Below, in pieces: positions 60,540 to 64,000 of a stretch of DNA of 64,000 bases. Each line of letters begins with the position of its first letter. Position 1 is the first letter of the stretch. The stretch is taken from the NCBI GenBank assembly GCA_046094385.1, contig JBJTHJ010000027.1:1-64000 (forward strand), given 5' to 3'. This stretch comes from ZLKRG08 sp046094385 (lineage in GTDB: Bacteria > Actinomycetota > Actinomycetes > Nanopelagicales > Nanopelagicaceae). The translations under genes were made by a program, and so were the position numbers. The notes beneath the pieces are model-generated. The model saw nothing but the letters and a program-made list of their open reading frames with translations. It did not search any database and was not told the DNA's origin.

Positions 60540-62552
60540 CTACTGGCCGGCTAAGAGCTCTTTGAACTTTGCCTCGTCGATTATGGTCACGCCAAGTTCC
60601 TGTGCTTTGCCAAGTTTTGAACCTGGATCTGACCCCACCAACAAGTAATCAGTTTTCTTTGAAACCGAAGAGCTAGATTTTCCACCATGTGCGGTGATTA
60701 CTTCATTAATTCCATCGCGTGAGAAAGACTGTAAGCCACCGGTAACCACAAAGGTCAAACCTGCCAAAGTTTGCGCAGCGCTCTGACTCTCTTGCAATTT
60801 CATCGTAACCCCAGCCTTGGCCCATCGATCCACAATAGCTAGGTGCCATTTGACAGCAAACCAATCAACTATGGAATCTGCAATTACTTGGCCAACCCCA
60901 TCTACTTGCGATAACTCTTCTGCAGATGCTTTGGAAATGGCTTCGATTGATTTGAATTGATTGGCAAGTGCTTGTGCTGCAGTCGGACCCACATGTCTAA
61001 TCGATAGTGAGACGATAACTCTCCAGAGAGGACGACTCTTTGCCACTTCGAGTGCATCTAACAATTTCTGGACATTTGCACCCGCGCTACCATCTTTCTT
61101 CTTGAAGAAATTTGATTCGATTAAGCTAGATTCGGTTAAATCGAAAAGTTCCGATTCGTCCTGAATAATTTTCGCCTCAAGAAGCGCATTGGCCGCTTCG
61201 TAACCAAGTACATCAATATCTAAAGCTGCGCGCGAGCCGATATAGTAAAGACGTTCGCGTAATTGTGCCGGGCAACTTTGCGCATTTGGACAACGAAGAT
61301 CAACATCGCCCACGCTCTGTTCAATCAATTCATTGTCACAATCTGGACAGCGCTTCGGCATCACAAAGGCAAACTCTTTGCCGGTGCGCCGTTCGGTTAC
61401 AGCTGATAGCACCTCTGGGATCACATCACCGGCCTTTCTGACCACGACATAATCGCCAATCAATACCCCTTTGCGCTCTACCTCTTGAGAGTTATGGAGC
61501 GTTGCATGAGTAACGGTAGAACCTGCAACCACCACTGGTTCCATAACCGCAAAGGGAGTAACTCTTCCGGTGCGGCCCACGCTTACCTTGATATCCAATA
61601 ACTTGGTTACCACCTCTTCGGGTGGATATTTATATGCAATCGCCCACTTAGGCGCTCTTGAGGTTACACCTAGCTTCTTCTGTAATTCGATTTGGTCAAC
61701 TTTAATTACCACGCCATCGATTTCATGTTCAAGTTCATGGCGCAGCTTCTGAAATTTGTCGATGAATTTGAGAACTTCAGATTTGGAGTCAATTACTTTG
61801 AAATATGGACTAGTTGGCAGGCCGTAACTTTTGAGAAGTTGGTAAGCCTGGCTTTGATTCTTAAATTCAATGGCGGTTGCCCCGATACCGTGTACCAAAA
61901 CGCTAAGAGGTCTAGCTGCGCTAACTCTCGGGTCTTTCTGTCTGAGCGAGCCAGCAGCTGCATTTCGGGGATTGGCGAAGGTTGGTTTGCCAGCCTCCTC
62001 CAGTGATTCGTTCAACTCATTGAAAGCGGCGATTGGAAAATAAACCTCACCGCGAACTTCTATTAGCTCTGGCAAATCTTTGCCCTTTAATTGATGTGGC
62101 AACTCTTTGATAGTTTTCACATTCAATGTGACATCTTCTCCGGTGGTGCCGTTACCTCGAGTTAAAGCTTTGGTGAGAACTCCCTTTTCATATCTCAAAT
62201 TGATTGCCAACCCATCAATCTTTAACTCGCAGAGCCACTTGGCATCTGGCGCATCCTTTTGGACTCGTTCAAACCAAGCATCCAGTTCTGATTCATCGAA
62301 CACATTGTCCAAGCTCATCATCTTCTCAAGATGATCGACCTGCTCGAAGGTAGTTGCCAGACCACCGCCGATACCAAGAGTCGGAGAATCGACTGCTCGT
62401 AACTCTGGATGCTCACGTTCAAGCGCTTCAAGTTCGCGCATCAATTTATCGAATTGCGCATCGCTGATACTGGGCTTATCTAAAACGTAGTACTTAAAGA
62501 TATGGTCACGAATCTCATTGGTTAACTGATTGATTCTTAGACGTGGGTTCAT
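60540..62552 (-). CDS. ligA: NAD-dependent DNA ligase LigA
   Basis: Seals nicks in replication and repair. 670 residues: adenylation domain with CELKIDGLA (catalytic Lys in KIDG), OB fold, Zn finger (CPDC ... CPNAQSCPA), helix-hairpin-helix and a C-terminal BRCT domain (VTGGLQSFSRDGI). Overlaps mnmA by 4 nt (ATGA). Conserved order mnmA-ligA with a cysteine desulfurase upstream. Confidence 0.96.
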   Translation of the reverse strand: MNPRLRINQLTNEIRDHIFKYYVLDKPSISDAQFDKLMRELEALEREHPELRAVDSPTLGIGGGLATTFEQVDHLEKMMSLDNVFDESELDAWFERVQKDAPDAKWLCELKIDGLAINLRYEKGVLTKALTRGNGTTGEDVTLNVKTIKELPHQLKGKDLPELIEVRGEVYFPIAAFNELNESLEEAGKPTFANPRNAAAGSLRQKDPRVSAARPLSVLVHGIGATAIEFKNQSQAYQLLKSYGLPTSPYFKVIDSKSEVLKFIDKFQKLRHELEHEIDGVVIKVDQIELQKKLGVTSRAPKWAIAYKYPPEEVVTKLLDIKVSVGRTGRVTPFAVMEPVVVAGSTVTHATLHNSQEVERKGVLIGDYVVVRKAGDVIPEVLSAVTERRTGKEFAFVMPKRCPDCDNELIEQSVGDVDLRCPNAQSCPAQLRERLYYIGSRAALDIDVLGYEAANALLEAKIIQDESELFDLTESSLIESNFFKKKDGSAGANVQKLLDALEVAKSRPLWRVIVSLSIRHVGPTAAQALANQFKSIEAISKASAEELSQVDGVGQVIADSIVDWFAVKWHLAIVDRWAKAGVTMKLQESQSAAQTLAGLTFVVTGGLQSFSRDGINEVITAHGGKSSSSVSKKTDYLLVGSDPGSKLGKAQELGVTIIDEAKFKELLAGQ

Positions 62553-63622
62553 GATGTCTCACAAATCGTGGCCGAACCGACTACGCGATCACCATCATAG
62601 ATAACAGCCGCCTGCCCCGTCGCAAGTCCAAGTAATGGCGCATCCAATTGGATCTCTACCTTTGAATCCAACTGGCGATACTTACACGGTAAGGCCTGTC
62701 CATGTGCACGTACTTGGACTAAACCAACTAGCCATTGGAAACCTGGGTTTTCACCACACCAAATGGGGTGCTCTCCGATGATTCCAGTCACGGCCAAATC
62801 TTCCTTTGGACCCACGACAACGGTGTTTGTCTTAGGTTCGATCTTTAAGACAAAGCGAGGATTACCGTCTGCTGCCGGAACTGTGATCCCCAAACCTTTT
62901 CGTTGACCAATGGTGTAGGTGTAGGCACCTTTATGTTCCCCAATTACCGCGCCATCTTGATCGACGATTGGACCTACTTCACTACCCAGACGTTCACGTA
63001 ACCAGCCTGCATTATCGCCACTTGGTACAAAACAGATGTCATGACTATCAGGCTTGTTAGCAACTGCCAAACCTCGAGACTCTGCCTCTCTTCTAATATC
63101 TACCTTTTCAGTATCACCTAATGGAAAGTAGGCACCTTGCAGTTGTTCACGAGTTAGTACCGCCAATACATAAGATTGATCCTTACTGTTATCGATTGCC
63201 CGGTGCAAAGTTCGTTGGCCATTTTTCTCGCGCATTATTGCGTAATGACCGGTAACGACTCCATCAAAACCCATCGCTTTGGCGCGATCTAAAACTGCTG
63301 CAAATTTGATCTTCTCATTACAACGCAAACATGGATTTGGAGTGCGGCCTGCTGAGTATTCAGATAAGAAATTCTCTACGACACCTTGATGAAACTCCTC
63401 GGCCATGTCCCAGATGTAAAAAGGAATTCCGATGACATCGGCAGCCCTTCTGGCATCATGTGAATCTTCAATAGTGCAGCAACCACGTGCGCCGGAACGG
63501 TATTTCTGTGGATTTGAGGCTAGCGCCAAATGCACGCCAACTACTTGATGGCCTTCCTCTACAGCACGAGCTGCTGCAACTGCTGAGTCGACCCCACCAG
63601 ACATCGCGGCGATTAACTTCAT
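62549..63622 (-). CDS. mnmA: tRNA-specific 2-thiouridylase MnmA
   Basis: Puts sulfur on U34 of tRNA-Lys, Glu and Gln with sulfur supplied by a cysteine desulfurase. 357 residues: PP-loop AAMSGGVDSAVAA near the start, catalytic cysteines in CLRCNEKIKF and HDICFVPSG. Overlaps the desulfurase by 4 nt at its start and ligA by 4 nt at its end. Confidence 0.96.
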   Translation of the reverse strand: MKLIAAMSGGVDSAVAAARAVEEGHQVVGVHLALASNPQKYRSGARGCCTIEDSHDARRAADVIGIPFYIWDMAEEFHQGVVENFLSEYSAGRTPNPCLRCNEKIKFAAVLDRAKAMGFDGVVTGHYAIMREKNGQRTLHRAIDNSKDQSYVLAVLTREQLQGAYFPLGDTEKVDIRREAESRGLAVANKPDSHDICFVPSGDNAGWLRERLGSEVGPIVDQDGAVIGEHKGAYTYTIGQRKGLGITVPAADGNPRFVLKIEPKTNTVVVGPKEDLAVTGIIGEHPIWCGENPGFQWLVGLVQVRAHGQALPCKYRQLDSKVEIQLDAPLLGLATGQAAVIYDGDRVVGSATICETS

Positions 63623-64000
63623 TTTGCCGTCCGCGCTCTGGTTACAACATCTGGCAAGACCTTTAACACCTGATCAATATCGGCTTCAGTACTCTGCGCG
63701 CCTAAAGAGAATCGCAATGTGGCAATAGCATGATCTTCGCTTCTGCCCATTGCCACCAATACATGGCTTGGTCTATGGACACCTGCGCTACAAGCTGCCC
63801 CAGTTGAGCATGCAATTCCCTCCATATCCATCAACAATAAAAGCGTCTCGCCTTTGGTTCCCGGAAAAGTCACGTTAACGATATTGGGTAGAGAATTTTC
63901 TGGGGTATTTATGATCGCATCTGCTACCTGCGCTCTAATTCCTTGGATCAACTTCTCTTTTAACTTCCCGATTTGATCAGTTGGGTATTGGGTAAGCGCA
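63619..64000 (-). CDS. Cysteine desulfurase, C-terminal part (5' end beyond window)
   Basis: The frame is open to the right edge, so only the last 126 codons are seen. IACSTGAACSAGVHRPSHVL carries the active-site cysteine loop of class V NifS/IscS enzymes; the end RFSLGAQSTEADID is standard. PLP-dependent donor of sulfur, likely supplying MnmA just downstream, with which it overlaps by 4 nt. Confidence 0.92.
   Translation of the reverse strand, partial: ALTQYPTDQIGKLKEKLIQGIRAQVADAIINTPENSLPNIVNVTFPGTKGETLLLLMDMEGIACSTGAACSAGVHRPSHVLVAMGRSEDHAIATLRFSLGAQSTEADIDQVLKVLPDVVTRARTAK

Overview
The window reads as a chromosomal segment of a small-genome, AT-leaning member of the Actinomycetota, most like the streamlined freshwater acI / Nanopelagicales type (inference; no 16S rRNA is present to prove it). 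The grounds are the classic actinobacterial gene orders trmD-rimM-khpA-rpsP, ffh-glnB-amtB-ftsY-smc-mutM-rnc-rpmF-yceD-sepIVA-coaD-rsmD-recG and leuC-leuD with a divergent IclR regulator; an HU protein with a long Lys/Ala tail; a SepIVA-type septation factor; many GTG/TTG starts; 1-4 nt gene overlaps; and several apparently leaderless genes. Almost every base is coding; no gap exceeds 300 bases. No IS element, prophage, CRISPR array or rRNA was seen.

Layout. (A) 1-14114 is the accessory, metabolic part. A leftward operon encodes an alpha/beta hydrolase, a 3-hydroxybutyrate dehydrogenase, the methylcitrate-cycle enzymes PrpB, PrpC and PrpD, and a membrane protein cut by the left edge. Divergently transcribed are a secreted solute-binding protein, a strong terminator, and a tightly overlapping ABC transporter of the branched-chain amino acid (LIV) type, with acetoacetyl-CoA synthetase as its last gene. 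A CoA-transferase family gene converges on it. Together they suggest uptake of hydroxyalkanoate or ketone-body type carbon and its conversion to acetoacetyl-CoA, with propionyl-CoA sent through the methylcitrate cycle. (B) 14172-31325 is core translation, secretion, nitrogen, chromosome and repair genes, nearly all leftward, interrupted by one rightward MFS exporter. (C) 31419-39649 holds rpmB, a nitronate monooxygenase-like gene, thiL, a RAM-only Lrp-type protein, ddl, plsC, hup and the leucine genes with their regulator. (D) 39655-48970 holds glpX, two tRNAs behind gltX, an FAH-family hydrolase, CNNM/CorC, ybeY, phoH, hinT, rsmE, dnaJ and hrcA. (E) 48985-58581 holds an in-frame fusion of lepA and hemW, rpsT, holA, comEC, comEA and leuS. 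(F) 58675-64000 holds tRNA-Ala, a phosphoglycerate mutase-like phosphatase, rsfS, nadD, a 41-residue membrane protein, ligA, mnmA and a cysteine desulfurase cut by the right edge.

Most unusual: the LepA-HemW fusion; the coupling of hydroxybutyrate oxidation, acetoacetate activation and methylcitrate cycle around a LIV-type transporter; a perfect 20-bp palindrome on the comEA start; an IclR gene whose operator-like repeat covers its own leaderless -10; a glpX gene beginning 10 nt after a tRNA; and a three-residue insertion in the Fpg zinc knuckle.
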